A stretch of DNA of 64,000 nt from Candidatus Thiodiazotropha sp. (ex Epidulcina cf. delphinae) (GCA_025656455.1 JAHXHS010000011.1:1-64000); one strand, 5' to 3'. Counted from the first letter of the stretch, positions 17,392 through 26,656 are shown. Made by a program: numbers and translations. The notes: generated by a model from the sequence alone, not told the origin.

Positions 17392-17756
17392 CAGCGGTCC
17401 AGTACATCGTCACGCACTGACTCGGCGATGGTGGCAACCTCAGCGATATCCGTATCGCCGACTCCCAGTTCTTTCAGGGTGCCTCCCAGCAGTTCGATAA
17501 TCACGTCCACATGCGTATCATTGAGTCCTCGAGCCAGCAGGTGTTTATGCCCCTCACGCATATCCTTACCGGTATAGTTGTGAGGTCCGCCAAAGACCAT
17601 GGTGAGAAATCCTTTCTGTTTAGCTGCTTGCTGCTCCATGTCCACGTCATCGAAAAACTCGTTGACGCGGTCGTCGGTCAGCACCTTGCGATAAAAGATA
17701 TCCACTGCAGCATCCAACGCGGCTTCACCGCCCAGACGCTCGTATAAGCTACTCAT
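17391..17756 (-). CDS. glbN: Group 1 truncated haemoglobin
   Basis: A 121-residue truncated globin of the usual length: LYERLGGEAALDAAVD at the N-terminus, Tyr22 in FYRKVL at the B10-like position, the glycine motif FGGPHNYTG, and the proximal His of REGHKHL near 70. Group 1 globins bind O2 and NO and detoxify NO to nitrate when reduced. The ATG at 17756 is chosen for the GAGGAG 7-8 bases upstream; an upstream in-frame ATG exists but lacks such a site. It is transcribed divergently from H-NOX and followed without gap by a flavin reductase that could keep the haem reduced. Confidence 0.92.
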   Translation of the reverse strand: MSSLYERLGGEAALDAAVDIFYRKVLTDDRVNEFFDDVDMEQQAAKQKGFLTMVFGGPHNYTGKDMREGHKHLLARGLNDTHVDVIIELLGGTLKELGVGDTDIAEVATIAESVRDDVLDR

Positions 17757-17877
17757 AATAAAACTCCTCATCGTCATTATCCCAGGTAATACCCGCAACG
17801 GAATGTTAGCAAAACGCCTGTGAGAATTTGAGCCTTATTTCACGCTTTTTTCGTGATCCACTTGTGAAATCATCGGC

Positions 17878-17894
17878 AAAGCTTCGGAAGCTTT
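17878..17894. promoter_or_regulatory. Palindrome in the globin/H-NOX divergent promoter region
   Basis: AAAGCTTCGGAAGCTTT is a perfect inverted repeat around a 3-base centre, between the two divergent NO-related genes. It could be an operator or a hairpin in a leader transcript. The rest of 17757-18110 shows no gene. Confidence 0.3.
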
Positions 17895-18110
17895 AGCTGT
17901 CAAGGGTTGGTAAAATGGTGCTAAGATATTGGTGTGATGGGAAAAATATAGAAGGCGATAGGCAGGGATGAGGGGTAGTTTACACTGGCAGTCCGGCTGT
18001 TTTCTTACTGAATCGACCGTACAAGTTGCTGAACTTAACCGAGATCTACCTAGCTAACTGTCGTTTATTCTCCATTCGAGCCTACAATCTTTTACGCCAA
18101 AGGAGCAGCC

Positions 18111-18665
18111 ATGTACGGTGTGATTTTTCATTTTCTGCGCGACTATGTGATTGAACGGCATGGCGGCAAGGATACCTGGCAGGCCCTGCTAGAGGCCCAG
18201 GGCTACAAGTTCAAGTTGTATCTACCCGTACAAGATTACCCGGACGAGGAGATTGTCGCCCTGGTGGAGACTGCTTCGAAGGCGCTGAATGTACCTGTTC
18301 CCGATGTGCTGGAGGACTTCGGGTCTTATGTCGGGCCTCAGCTGCTCACCTTTTACCATATGTATGTCAAAGACAAGGAGATGAATACCTTCGAGGTTAT
18401 CGAAACGGCCGGCGGCAGCATCCATGATGTGATACATAAACATAACCCCAACCGTAAGCCGCCACGCCTCTCCTCGCAGCGCGAGTCCGACAATGTGTTG
18501 GTGATCTACTATCAGTCACACCGCAAACTCTGCCCGGTTGTCAGGGGCATCGTCCGTGGTTTGGGTGAAAAATTCAATGAACGGTTCGAGATCAATGAAA
18601 TCCAGTGTATGCACCAAGGCGCTGACAGATGCGTGATGCGGGTGACAAGAGTGGGTTCCCGTTGA
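18111..18665 (+). CDS. H-NOX haem nitric-oxide-sensing protein
   Basis: A 184-residue stand-alone H-NOX (HNOB) domain. It starts MYGVIFHFLRDYV. The proximal haem ligand is His105 (GGSIHDVIHK) and the haem-propionate YxSxR motif is Tyr134-Ser136-Arg138. There is no distal-pocket Tyr obvious by eye, consistent with NO-selective proteobacterial H-NOX. AGGAGC lies 5 bases before the ATG at 18111. H-NOX usually regulates a histidine kinase or diguanylate cyclase encoded next to it; here neighbours are instead NO-handling enzymes on the opposite strand and a multihaem cytochrome downstream, so the output partner must be elsewhere. Confidence 0.93.
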   Translation: MYGVIFHFLRDYVIERHGGKDTWQALLEAQGYKFKLYLPVQDYPDEEIVALVETASKALNVPVPDVLEDFGSYVGPQLLTFYHMYVKDKEMNTFEVIETAGGSIHDVIHKHNPNRKPPRLSSQRESDNVLVIYYQSHRKLCPVVRGIVRGLGEKFNERFEINEIQCMHQGADRCVMRVTRVGSR

Positions 18666-19275
18666 ATGCCGGTTGTCTCGAAGCCTGCCTCATGATCTTG
18701 CCGGCCCCTGCTCTGAAGAGGATTCACCTTATGGTGGATAGATTTCTGCATAGACGGTGTTACTGAACTGTAACAAATCGCTGCTCTGTGAATTGGGCGT
18801 AAAAAACCTGAATTATCATAAGGTTGTTTAAACTGTAGGGCTTTTTTCTGTTACCGGCCGGTAACTACGATCTATCAGATTGTTGGGTTTCAGGTTCCTC
18901 GTTGATCCCGCCTTTATAAATTAAGTCTTAATAAACAATACGATACAAGGCATGCCAATTGAGTTTGGTATGGATTGTGCATTAAGCCTATCCGGTATCA
19001 CTCTTGCCGGGTAACTGAAGACTCACACACAGCAGCAATTCAACTTAGAGGGGGCTGTTCACCATTCAGTTGACTGCTGTCAGTTGAAGGATTCAATCGG
19101 GAGTGAAGGGGAACAGATGCACATTCTGTGTCACCACCACACTACCGCATTGCTGAAAAAATCATGTTCCGTTCGCCGCCGGCAGGTTCCTGACTTCTTT
19201 TTTTGTTTTGTGACATGTGGACGTCCGGGTATTCGGTAGTTTGCTTTGGTCATTAATGTTAGGAGGGATACAGGT
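18666..19275. other. Long untranslated/promoter region before the decahaem cytochrome
   Basis: No coding region is supported over 610 bases. It contains the perfect 16-bp palindrome GTTACCGGCCGGTAAC (18850-18865), a candidate operator, and the octamer TCAGTTGA twice, 6 bases apart, near 19055-19080. The ribosome binding site of the next gene is AGGAGG at 19261-19266. Confidence 0.45.
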
Positions 19276-21648
19276 ATGCGGTTAAACAAAACCAAACAAG
19301 CAAAGGGGGGCGCCTGGGCGCTAATGCTGATCGCCGCACTCGCGATCTGTGGTTATCCTTCGTCGACGGTGTTCGCCTTTGAATACCACCATGTCGACAG
19401 TTGTCATGTCTGTCATAACCTTCATAGCTTTGGCGGTTCGAACCTTAAACTCATCTGGGAAGTGATCCAGACGCCCAACAGCGGACCCAAGCCGGTGGTG
19501 TTCACGGCCACAACAGGGCCTAATTCCTATGCCGACGGTGACGCGGTCTATGACGGTGTGTGTGAAGTATGCCATACCCTGAATCAGCACCATCTCAACG
19601 ACGGCAGCGACAATACCGACCATTTTGACGGCGAACAGTGTACCGATTGCCATACTCACGGAAACGAGTTTGCGCCGCCTTTCGCTCAGGCGCACAAGAC
19701 ACATGTCCATGACGCCAAGGGACCGCATCTGGATTGCACCGACTGCCATGCCGACCCCTTGCAGTTTGACCCGACGATTTTCGCCGACGGCCTCGATTTT
19801 CAAAACACCACCGTTTGCGACAGCTGCCACAGTCCGGGAGGCGACTATGACGGTATCGCTGATCCGGTAATCGGCGCCAAGAGTAACTGGACCGAAGGGG
19901 TTTATGAGAATGATCAACTGAAAGCGGGCAAGGAGAAGTGGTGCGTGGGCTGTCACGATGACGCGCCTTCGCTGATCGCCAATGTCAGCGCGCCCAATAT
20001 CGCCGGTGACGAGGATGCGGTAACCCCCTACGGAGCCGGTTGGGGCTTCTACAAAACCGGACACGGACTGCCCAGCAGCGAGGTTTATCCCTCTTCCGGG
20101 GGCAAGGGCGCCGGCAGGGAGTGCCTGGATTGCCACGACGCCGGTATGAGCCATATCGATGGTGATGCTCGCACCTACGCCGCTGACGGTGACTATCTCA
20201 CTTGGGATCCCGCCAGCGCCGGTTATCAGAACGGCTATCGGTTGAAGGATATCGCCGGAGGTTACGAGGGTAAATATCCGATGCATATTCCCCGCACCGG
20301 CCATGTCTTTCCGCCGGGATTCCGGGAGAGCCAGGAGTTCGCCCTCTGCTTCTCCTGCCACGACGAGAATAACCTCTACAACGGTGGCGATCCGGTTACC
20401 GGTGAGGGCGCCACCACCAACTTCCGTAACAATCTTGACGGAACCTGGACCAGCCTGCACAACCTGCACACCGATGGGCGCAACGGGCCGTTCGGTCCCA
20501 CCACACCGCAATACGATTCGGACTTCGACGGCGTGGCCGAATCCCGGATCAGCTGTCCGGCCTGCCATAACGTCCACGGTTCGCCGTCTCCTGCGATGGT
20601 GCGGCATGGTGAGTTGATCAGCACACCCGGCACCACCGACAAGGTGCCGTCCCTGGACTTCCAGTACACACCGGAGGGGACCTACCCGGTGCTGGGCGAC
20701 AGCACTGGCGGCAAGACCCGTTTTATCGGTGGCGGTCCGGGTAATCCGGCCAAGAACGGTGTGTGTAATATGTGTCACAATGACCAGACCATCTACACCC
20801 GGTCGCCTGTGTTCGGCACACCCCCGGATACGCCCTCCAACCTGACCCCTCTGGATGGGGCGACATCGGTGGAGACAACGCCCTTGCTGACCTCCAGCGC
20901 CTATGCGGATCCGGATCCGACGGATCTCCACCAGGCTTCGCAGTGGCAGGTTACAACCACCCTGGGGGATTACAGCACACCGGTCTATGACAGTGGCGCA
21001 AGCGCCGATCTGACCAGCCACCAGGTTGTGGCGGCACTGAACAACGCCACCGCCTACTATTGGCGGGTGCGTCATCAGAACAGCACTGGCGCCTGGTCGG
21101 ATTTTTCAACCGAGACGACCTTCTCGACGGTAGCGGGCGGAGCGGGGCAGTCCGTGAGCCTGAATCCCTCTGGCGTAGTCAATGCAGGGGCGTATACGCC
21201 TAATACCGGTTCGACCTGGGCCAGCGCTTTGGACAGCGACGATGGCGATGCCAGCTATGTCAAGCTTTGCTGCACCTCACCGTCACAGACTTTCACCGTG
21301 AGCATGGACGATCCCGTCGGCCTCGGGGGTACAACCATCCAGGCTGTCACTATCCACATTTCAGCACGCTATCTGGCTGGTCCTTGGCCAGGCGCAGTGC
21401 CTTATTTGGCGAATGTGGATGTGGGCTATAAGACCGGAACATCCACAACCTGGAGCGGTTCAGTGGCCCTGGATACCAGTGGAAACTACAATCAGGTGAT
21501 TTCTCAAACCTTCACCACCGACTCGGATGGCGGCCCCTTGGATCTTGCCGACATCGACAATCTGCAGATAACGGTCAAAAGGCAAACCTCAGGACCGCCG
21601 TTGTTGCGGGTCACGGAGATCAGAGCTGAAGTGGATTTCACTTACTAG
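19276..21648 (+). CDS. Secreted decahaem c-type cytochrome with fibronectin-III-like domain
   Basis: A 790-residue exported protein. The ATG at 19276 is set by AGGAGG 9 bases upstream. A signal peptide covers about residues 1-35. Ten CXXCH motifs follow: CHVCH, CEVCH, CTDCH, CTDCH, CDSCH, CVGCH, CLDCH, CFSCH, CPACH and CNMCH, all within the first 510 residues. From about residue 515 a fibronectin type III-like module begins at PDTPSNLTPLDGA and includes YYWRVRHQNSTGAWSD. A C-terminal beta-sandwich-like region (about 625-790) has no haems and a CC pair. The layout suggests a periplasmic or surface electron carrier with an adhesive module. No porin or CymA-like partner is adjacent. A strong terminator follows, so it is probably monocistronic. 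Confidence 0.88.
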   Translation: MRLNKTKQAKGGAWALMLIAALAICGYPSSTVFAFEYHHVDSCHVCHNLHSFGGSNLKLIWEVIQTPNSGPKPVVFTATTGPNSYADGDAVYDGVCEVCHTLNQHHLNDGSDNTDHFDGEQCTDCHTHGNEFAPPFAQAHKTHVHDAKGPHLDCTDCHADPLQFDPTIFADGLDFQNTTVCDSCHSPGGDYDGIADPVIGAKSNWTEGVYENDQLKAGKEKWCVGCHDDAPSLIANVSAPNIAGDEDAVTPYGAGWGFYKTGHGLPSSEVYPSSGGKGAGRECLDCHDAGMSHIDGDARTYAADGDYLTWDPASAGYQNGYRLKDIAGGYEGKYPMHIPRTGHVFPPGFRESQEFALCFSCHDENNLYNGGDPVTGEGATTNFRNNLDGTWTSLHNLHTDGRNGPFGPTTPQYDSDFDGVAESRISCPACHNVHGSPSPAMVRHGELISTPGTTDKVPSLDFQYTPEGTYPVLGDSTGGKTRFIGGGPGNPAKNGVCNMCHNDQTIYTRSPVFGTPPDTPSNLTPLDGATSVETTPLLTSSAYADPDPTDLHQASQWQVTTTLGDYSTPVYDSGASADLTSHQVVAALNNATAYYWRVRHQNSTGAWSDFSTETTFSTVAGGAGQSVSLNPSGVVNAGAYTPNTGSTWASALDSDDGDASYVKLCCTSPSQTFTVSMDDPVGLGGTTIQAVTIHISARYLAGPWPGAVPYLANVDVGYKTGTSTTWSGSVALDTSGNYNQVISQTFTTDSDGGPLDLADIDNLQITVKRQTSGPPLLRVTEIRAEVDFTY

Positions 21649-21666
21649 ACACTATCCCGTCCGCAA

Positions 21667-21700
21667 CAGGCCCGATGCCGCGGCCGCGGCATCGGGCCTG
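21667..21700 (+). terminator. Perfect 34-bp palindromic terminator
   Basis: CAGGCCCGATGCCGCGG and its exact complement form an uninterrupted palindrome from 21667 to 21700, 18 bases after the cytochrome stop, followed by TTT. Confidence 0.75.
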
Positions 21701-21703
21701 TTT

Positions 21704-22167
21704 ACAACGCCCGAACCGGGAAGCCGTTTTTTTCGGGTAATCCTCCTGCCTTTCTCTCGTTCTCCCTCGACCGTCTCTATTGAGATTGAGTCATCCGGTC
21801 TATGATTCGATAAGTATGTTATTAACCTGGCACACGATGGCTGAACATGGCCTGAGTTAATATATCCCTCACACGCTGGTCCGCACAGCAGTTGATCCTG
21901 GAAGAAACCGACGATAAGCTCCTTCATGCGGTGGGTTTTCCTGTGGAATCCGATAGTTCCCGCTATTTTTTGTACATTGGTGGGTCAACCCCATGGGGCA
22001 GAGGCAAAGATACAAAATGCGATTTTCCTCCTTCATGACCACCGTCAAGCTTGATCCTGACAGCGAAGGATTCAGTCATCGTAAATGGGACGGGACGCAG
22101 CACTGCGAGGAGGGGGCATGGCTGTCAAGCACCCGCGGAGATACCTACACGGCCGGAGAAGTGAGTT
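21704..22167. other. Intergenic region before the OmpA-lipoprotein operon
   Basis: No supported gene. A C/T-rich tract at 21750-21775 and an AT-rich segment at 21800-21870 may include the promoter of the following four-gene operon. No repeat family of the window is present. Confidence 0.4.
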
Positions 22168-23559
22168 ATGAAGAATAGGCTGAGATTTTCATGCCTCATG
22201 ATCATGGGGCTGTTGTTTTCCGGTTGCACCACCGCCCCGACGCTCTCCGAATACCAGGTCATGGAGGAGTATGAGGCGATTTCAGCGTTTAAGTCACAAC
22301 TGGCCGAGGATGAGGCCAACGCGCTTTTCGATCTGGCGCCGATGGGATTCGCTGCTGCGCGTGCCAAGCTTGCGGAGGCGATCTCCCTTGGTCGCACCAG
22401 GCGTGACGAGCAGGTGGCGGCGACTGTGGCTGAAGGCAGAAGCATTCTGGACAAGGCTGAATCTGATGCATCGCTCTCCAAAGAACTGATGCGGGAGGTG
22501 CTGGAGGCCCGGCAATTGGCGGTCGCGGCCGGCGCCGACACGATGCTGAAGGAGCGCTTCGAGGCCCTGGACGGCAAGTTGCGCAAGGCATCCGAGCAGG
22601 TTGAACAGGGAGAGATAGAGGCGGCCAAGAAATGGCGGCCGGAGATGTTGCTGGGCTACGCCGAAGTGGAGTTGGAAGCGTTAAAGCAGGATGCGACCGA
22701 AAACGCCCGTTACGATATCGCCCAGGCCACCAATAGCGAGGCGGATGAGTTTGCGCCGAAGACGCTGAAGCTGGCCCTTGAGGAGTTGGCGCTCTCCGTG
22801 GCTGTCTTGGAGACCAACCGGAGCCAGCGGAAGAAGGCGAAAAATCATGCCCTGCGCGCCAGCGAACTAGCCAGACGGAGTGTCGAGATCACCGAAATGA
22901 TCAAGGATTTCGAACGCAGGGACTACTCCAGGGAAGAGATCATACTCTGGTATCAGAAACAGCTCAGCCTGATCAATGAACCCACCGGCGAGGCGCTGCC
23001 GTTTGATCGACCCAACCATGAGGTGGTCACTCTGTTGCGTGACAAGCTGGTCAATTTCGCCAGCCTGCAACAGGCCGAACTGGCGACCCGTATCGATCTG
23101 CAGAGTCGCCTGGAAGCGGTTGAGCGCGAAAATCGTGAGGCCCAGGCCCGTTTCGACAAGATTCAGGATCTCTTCTCAGCGGATGAGGCGAACGTCTATC
23201 GGCAGGGGCATAACGTGCTGCTCGAGTTGCGCGCCTTCAACTTCCCCAGTGGCGGCAGCGATATCCAAGCTGAGAATTTTGCCCTGCTCGACAAGATCGT
23301 TACCGCCGTGAAGTCCTTTCCCAATCCGAATGTGGTTGTCTCGGGGCATACCGATTCGGTGGGCGGCGCAGAGGTCAATCAGACACTCTCGCAACAACGC
23401 GCCGAGACGGTTGCCTCGTTCCTGGAGAAGGTCGGCGGGGTCGATAAGACCCGCCTGACTGCTATCGGCTATGGCGAGTCCCGTCCGGTTGCCAACAACG
23501 AAACAGAACTGGGGCGAAAGAGTAATCGACGCATTGAAGTGCTGATCATCAATGAATAA
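22168..23559 (+). CDS. OmpA-family peptidoglycan-associated lipoprotein with DUF4398-like region
   Basis: A 463-residue outer-membrane lipoprotein. A lipobox (LLFSGC, Cys20) ends the signal peptide. Residues 25-140 resemble DUF4398, and a long Ala/Glu-rich coiled-coil region extends to about 330. The C-terminal 120 residues are an OmpA domain with VSGHTDSVGG, NQTLSQQRAETV and GYGESRPVANN, which binds peptidoglycan. The ATG at 22168 follows GGAGAAGTGAG. The last 8 bases overlap korA, which is unusual because the products act in different compartments; it may reflect compact operon packing only. Confidence 0.88.
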   Translation: MKNRLRFSCLMIMGLLFSGCTTAPTLSEYQVMEEYEAISAFKSQLAEDEANALFDLAPMGFAAARAKLAEAISLGRTRRDEQVAATVAEGRSILDKAESDASLSKELMREVLEARQLAVAAGADTMLKERFEALDGKLRKASEQVEQGEIEAAKKWRPEMLLGYAEVELEALKQDATENARYDIAQATNSEADEFAPKTLKLALEELALSVAVLETNRSQRKKAKNHALRASELARRSVEITEMIKDFERRDYSREEIILWYQKQLSLINEPTGEALPFDRPNHEVVTLLRDKLVNFASLQQAELATRIDLQSRLEAVERENREAQARFDKIQDLFSADEANVYRQGHNVLLELRAFNFPSGGSDIQAENFALLDKIVTAVKSFPNPNVVVSGHTDSVGGAEVNQTLSQQRAETVASFLEKVGGVDKTRLTAIGYGESRPVANNETELGRKSNRRIEVLIINE

Positions 23560-25345
23560 CAACAGCCAAGCGTCTGCTTCGGGGGAGAGCTTTTCGGTAG
23601 CCATCACCGGTTCGGGCGGCAGCGGTGCGGTGACTGCCGGGCGTATTTTATTGGAGGCAGCCGCCCACTGCGGTTTCCAAGGCTTGATGACCCGCTCGGC
23701 GGGACCGCAGATCCGTGGCGGCGAATCCGCGGCCATGGTTCGTTTCAGTCCCGACCCCGTGGAGTGCATGGGGGATGAGTACGATCTGCTGGTGGCCCTC
23801 GACTGGTTGAACATTGAGCGCTTTGCCGATGAGATCCCCCTCTCCAACAAGAGTCTGATCCTGTGTGACCCAGCGGCCGGCGAGGTTCCTGCACTGTTGC
23901 GCAGCAACGGCGCCGAAATCAGGGAGGTGCCGTTCAAGGTCTTCGCTTCCGGCCTGCCGGAGGGGCGTCTCAATATGGTTGCACTGGGCGCCGCGGCAGT
24001 GGTTTGCGGGCTGGAGCTGAGCGCCATGGAGGCGAGTGTCAGGCAGGTGTTGCAGGGCAAGGGCAAACAGGTGGTCGAGACAGCGTTGCGGGCGCTCGGC
24101 CTCGGATACAATCACGACCGCCGTCCGCGAATCACCATTCCGTCGCCGGGCAGACAGGATAACCGATGGAGCATAACCGGTAACCAGGCCTGCGGTCTTG
24201 GCGCCTTGCGCGGCGGGGTGAGGTTTGTCGCCGCCTATCCCATCACCCCGGCGAGCGAGATACTCGAGTGGTTGGCGCCCCGCTTGGAAAAACTGGGCGG
24301 CTCCCTGTTGCAGGCAGAGGACGAGTTGGCCTCGATCAATATGATCATCGGCGCCTCCTTCGGCGGCGTGCCATCGCTCACGGCCACCTCGGGCCCGGGT
24401 CTGAGTCTGATGGTGGAGGGGCTGGGGCTGGCCCTGGTCAGTGAAACCCCGGTGACAGTGGTCAATGTGATGCGCGGTGGGCCCTCGACCGGGATTCCCA
24501 CCAAATCGGAACAGTCCGATCTCAATATTGCGCTGTATGGCCTGCATGGCGATGCACCGCATCTGGTGCTGGCGCCGCTCTCGATTCGTGACGCCGTTTT
24601 CACCACCCAGTGGGCGGTTCAGTTGGCGGAACATCTTCAGACCGTCTCACTGGTGCTGTCGGATCAATCCCTGGGACAGTCCCAGGCGATCATCGAGTCC
24701 CCGCTGCCATGCGAGCGGTCATTGCAGCGCGCTGTCGAGCGTTCGCCCGGTGGCGACTACCGGCGATATCAGGTCACGCCAGACGACATCTCCGCCATGG
24801 CCCTGCCCGGCACGCCCGGTGGTATGTATACCGCCGACGGTCTCGAACACAATACCCGGGGGACACCCTCCAGCATGGCGGCCGATCATCGTGAGCAACT
24901 CAATAAACGGCTGCGCAAACTGGAGAAATACGATTTTGGCGATGATTGGGCCGAAGTGGAAGGCGATGGAGAGCAGTGCATTGTCACTTGGGGATCGAGC
25001 ACCGGTGTGGTGAGAGAGGCGGCGCGCCGTCTTCGCCAACAGAGGGGGGAGGTGAGGGTCATCGCCCTGCGCCTGTTGGCGCCCTTGCGGCAGCGGCAAC
25101 TGCGGCAGGCCTTGGAGGGGATGCGGAAAATTCTTGTAGTGGAGCAGAATCACGGCGCGCAACTGTTTCACTATCTGCATGCCCAGGGCGCTCTACCCCC
25201 TTCGGCGCAATCGTTGGCGCAGCCTGGCCCCTTACCCTTGCGGCCCGGACGTATATTGCGTGCGCTTGAAGAACCTTTTTTGTATAACACCCCGGAACAG
25301 GAGACCGATCATGCCGGTTCCCGCACGCAAGGCAAAAGACTATAA
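23552..25345 (+). CDS. korA: 2-oxoacid:acceptor oxidoreductase, fused gamma-alpha subunit
   Basis: A 597-residue subunit. The N-terminal third is the gamma domain (GSGGSGAVTAG near 20, SAGPQIRGGESAA near 50). The rest is the alpha domain (AAYPITPASEILEW, ATSGPGLSLMVEG, MRGGPSTGIPTKSEQSDL), as in KorA/OorA-type enzymes. With KorB it forms a TPP- and Fe-S-dependent 2-oxoglutarate (or similar) : ferredoxin oxidoreductase, usable in the oxidative or the reductive TCA direction. It overlaps the lipoprotein gene by 8 bases and korB by 35 bases. No separate ferredoxin delta subunit is seen nearby. The exact 2-oxoacid cannot be read from the sequence. Confidence 0.9.
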   Translation: MNNNSQASASGESFSVAITGSGGSGAVTAGRILLEAAAHCGFQGLMTRSAGPQIRGGESAAMVRFSPDPVECMGDEYDLLVALDWLNIERFADEIPLSNKSLILCDPAAGEVPALLRSNGAEIREVPFKVFASGLPEGRLNMVALGAAAVVCGLELSAMEASVRQVLQGKGKQVVETALRALGLGYNHDRRPRITIPSPGRQDNRWSITGNQACGLGALRGGVRFVAAYPITPASEILEWLAPRLEKLGGSLLQAEDELASINMIIGASFGGVPSLTATSGPGLSLMVEGLGLALVSETPVTVVNVMRGGPSTGIPTKSEQSDLNIALYGLHGDAPHLVLAPLSIRDAVFTTQWAVQLAEHLQTVSLVLSDQSLGQSQAIIESPLPCERSLQRAVERSPGGDYRRYQVTPDDISAMALPGTPGGMYTADGLEHNTRGTPSSMAADHREQLNKRLRKLEKYDFGDDWAEVEGDGEQCIVTWGSSTGVVREAARRLRQQRGEVRVIALRLLAPLRQRQLRQALEGMRKILVVEQNHGAQLFHYLHAQGALPPSAQSLAQPGPLPLRPGRILRALEEPFLYNTPEQETDHAGSRTQGKRL

Positions 25346-26138
25346 ATCGGACATCAAGCCGGTCTGGTGCCCTGGTTGCGGCCATTTCGCGGTGCTCGCC
25401 GCGTTGACCAAGGCGATGGCCCATCTCGGTCTGGTCAAGGAGAACGTCGCTGTGGTATCGGGTATCGGTTGCTCATCGCGCCTGCCGGCCTATATCGACA
25501 GCTACGGTTTTCACGGTATTCATGGCAGGGCGTTGGCGGCGGCCTCCGGGCTCAAAGCGGCTCGTCCGGACCTGACGGTCATCGTTGCGGGTGGCGACGG
25601 CGACGGTTTCTCCATCGGTGGCAACCATTTTTTGCATGCCTGCCGGCGCAATATGGATATGACCTACATCGTCATGGATAACGAGGTCTACGGCATGACC
25701 AAGGGCCAGGCATCGCCCACCACGCGGCCGACCTGGTGTAACAGCAAGATGACGCCTCACGGCACGGGTATTCCCAGTTTCAATCCGGCGGCCATCGCCT
25801 TGGCGGCCGGCGCTGGTTTTATCGCACGGGGGTACTCCGGGGAGCCGTCGGAGTTGACCCGGTTATTGGTCGAGGCTATGCAACACCCCGGTTTTTCTTT
25901 TGTGCAGGTGTTGAGCGGTTGCGTCACATTCAGACCGGATCAACGTGGGTGGAAGGAGTTGGTGCATCCCTTTATCAATGACCTGCCGACAGAAGACCGG
26001 GTTAAGGCGGCTCAGATCATACAGGCGGACGACGGTAAGGCGACGGGGGTCATCTATGCCACCGAATTCCCCGTTTGGCAACCTGAGAACCGTACGGAGA
26101 CGGAGCTGAGTGAGCTGGAAGAGGAGTTTTACCTATGA
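25311..26138 (+). CDS. korB: 2-oxoacid:acceptor oxidoreductase, beta (TPP) subunit
   Basis: A 275-residue TPP-binding subunit. The Fe-S/TPP motif is WCPGCGH (residues 19-25), followed by GIGCSSR and the Mg-TPP motif GGDGDGFSIGGNH near 95. YGMTKGQASPTT is typical of KorB. The ATG at 25311 is chosen because AGGAG lies 7 bases before it; an upstream in-frame start at 25179 falls deep inside korA. It overlaps korA by 35 bases and shares ATGA with the ferritin-like gene, so the four genes form one translationally coupled unit. Confidence 0.92.
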   Translation: MPVPARKAKDYKSDIKPVWCPGCGHFAVLAALTKAMAHLGLVKENVAVVSGIGCSSRLPAYIDSYGFHGIHGRALAAASGLKAARPDLTVIVAGGDGDGFSIGGNHFLHACRRNMDMTYIVMDNEVYGMTKGQASPTTRPTWCNSKMTPHGTGIPSFNPAAIALAAGAGFIARGYSGEPSELTRLLVEAMQHPGFSFVQVLSGCVTFRPDQRGWKELVHPFINDLPTEDRVKAAQIIQADDGKATGVIYATEFPVWQPENRTETELSELEEEFYL

Positions 26139-26656
26139 GTGATCAAGCGGTTGTGACGATCGATACGGTCGGGGAGTTTCTTGTTCATGCCCTCGAACTG
26201 GAGGAGGCGTCCAGCGACCATTACGAAGAGTTGGCTGATAGCATGGAGATACACAATAACCTCCAGGTGGCCGAGCTGTTTCGTAAATTGGCGGGATATA
26301 GCCGGCAGCATGCGAAAGAGGTTCAGGATCGCACCGAAGGCATGGACCTGCCGAAACTCACCCCCTGGGATTTCAAATGGAAGTGTCCCTCGTCTCCCGA
26401 ATCTTTTTGTATGGAGGAGGCGAGTTACATGATGACCACGACCCAGGCAATGAAGATCGCGCTGTTCAACGAAATTCGCGGACGTGATTTCTATCTGCAA
26501 GTGGCTGAGAACACCGCCAATGAGGAGGTCAAAAAGATCGCCTCGGAGATGGCTGAAGAGGAGGGCTGGCATGTGGAGATGCTGCGGGAGTGGCAAACCA
26601 GCCTGGCGGAGGAGAAGCCCTTGGAGGATCTCGATCCGCCCAACATGCCGGAATAA
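26135..26656 (+). CDS. Ferritin-like/rubrerythrin-type diiron protein
   Basis: A 173-residue four-helix-bundle protein. Putative diiron ligands are Glu/His in LELEEASSDHYEEL and SRQHAKEV, and in IALFNEIRGRDFYLQVAE and MAEEEGWHVEML: two ExxH-like pairs, as in erythrin/ferritin-like domains. No rubredoxin domain is attached. The start ATG overlaps the korB stop (ATGA), so it belongs to the kor operon, where a peroxide- or O2-scavenging protein could protect the oxygen-sensitive KorAB clusters. This role is inferred from context. Confidence 0.78.
   Translation: MSDQAVVTIDTVGEFLVHALELEEASSDHYEELADSMEIHNNLQVAELFRKLAGYSRQHAKEVQDRTEGMDLPKLTPWDFKWKCPSSPESFCMEEASYMMTTTQAMKIALFNEIRGRDFYLQVAENTANEEVKKIASEMAEEEGWHVEMLREWQTSLAEEKPLEDLDPPNMPE

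Noticed and set aside
19321..21075. A 584-codon open frame on the minus strand opposite the decahaem cytochrome
   Set aside because: It is a shadow of a GC-rich gene. The plus strand has a signal peptide, ten haem motifs and a ribosome binding site; the antisense frame has a biased, Gly/Val/His-rich composition and no motif.
23648..24634. A 328-codon minus-strand frame opposite korA
   Set aside because: Antisense shadow; Arg/Gln/His-rich translation without a recognisable domain.
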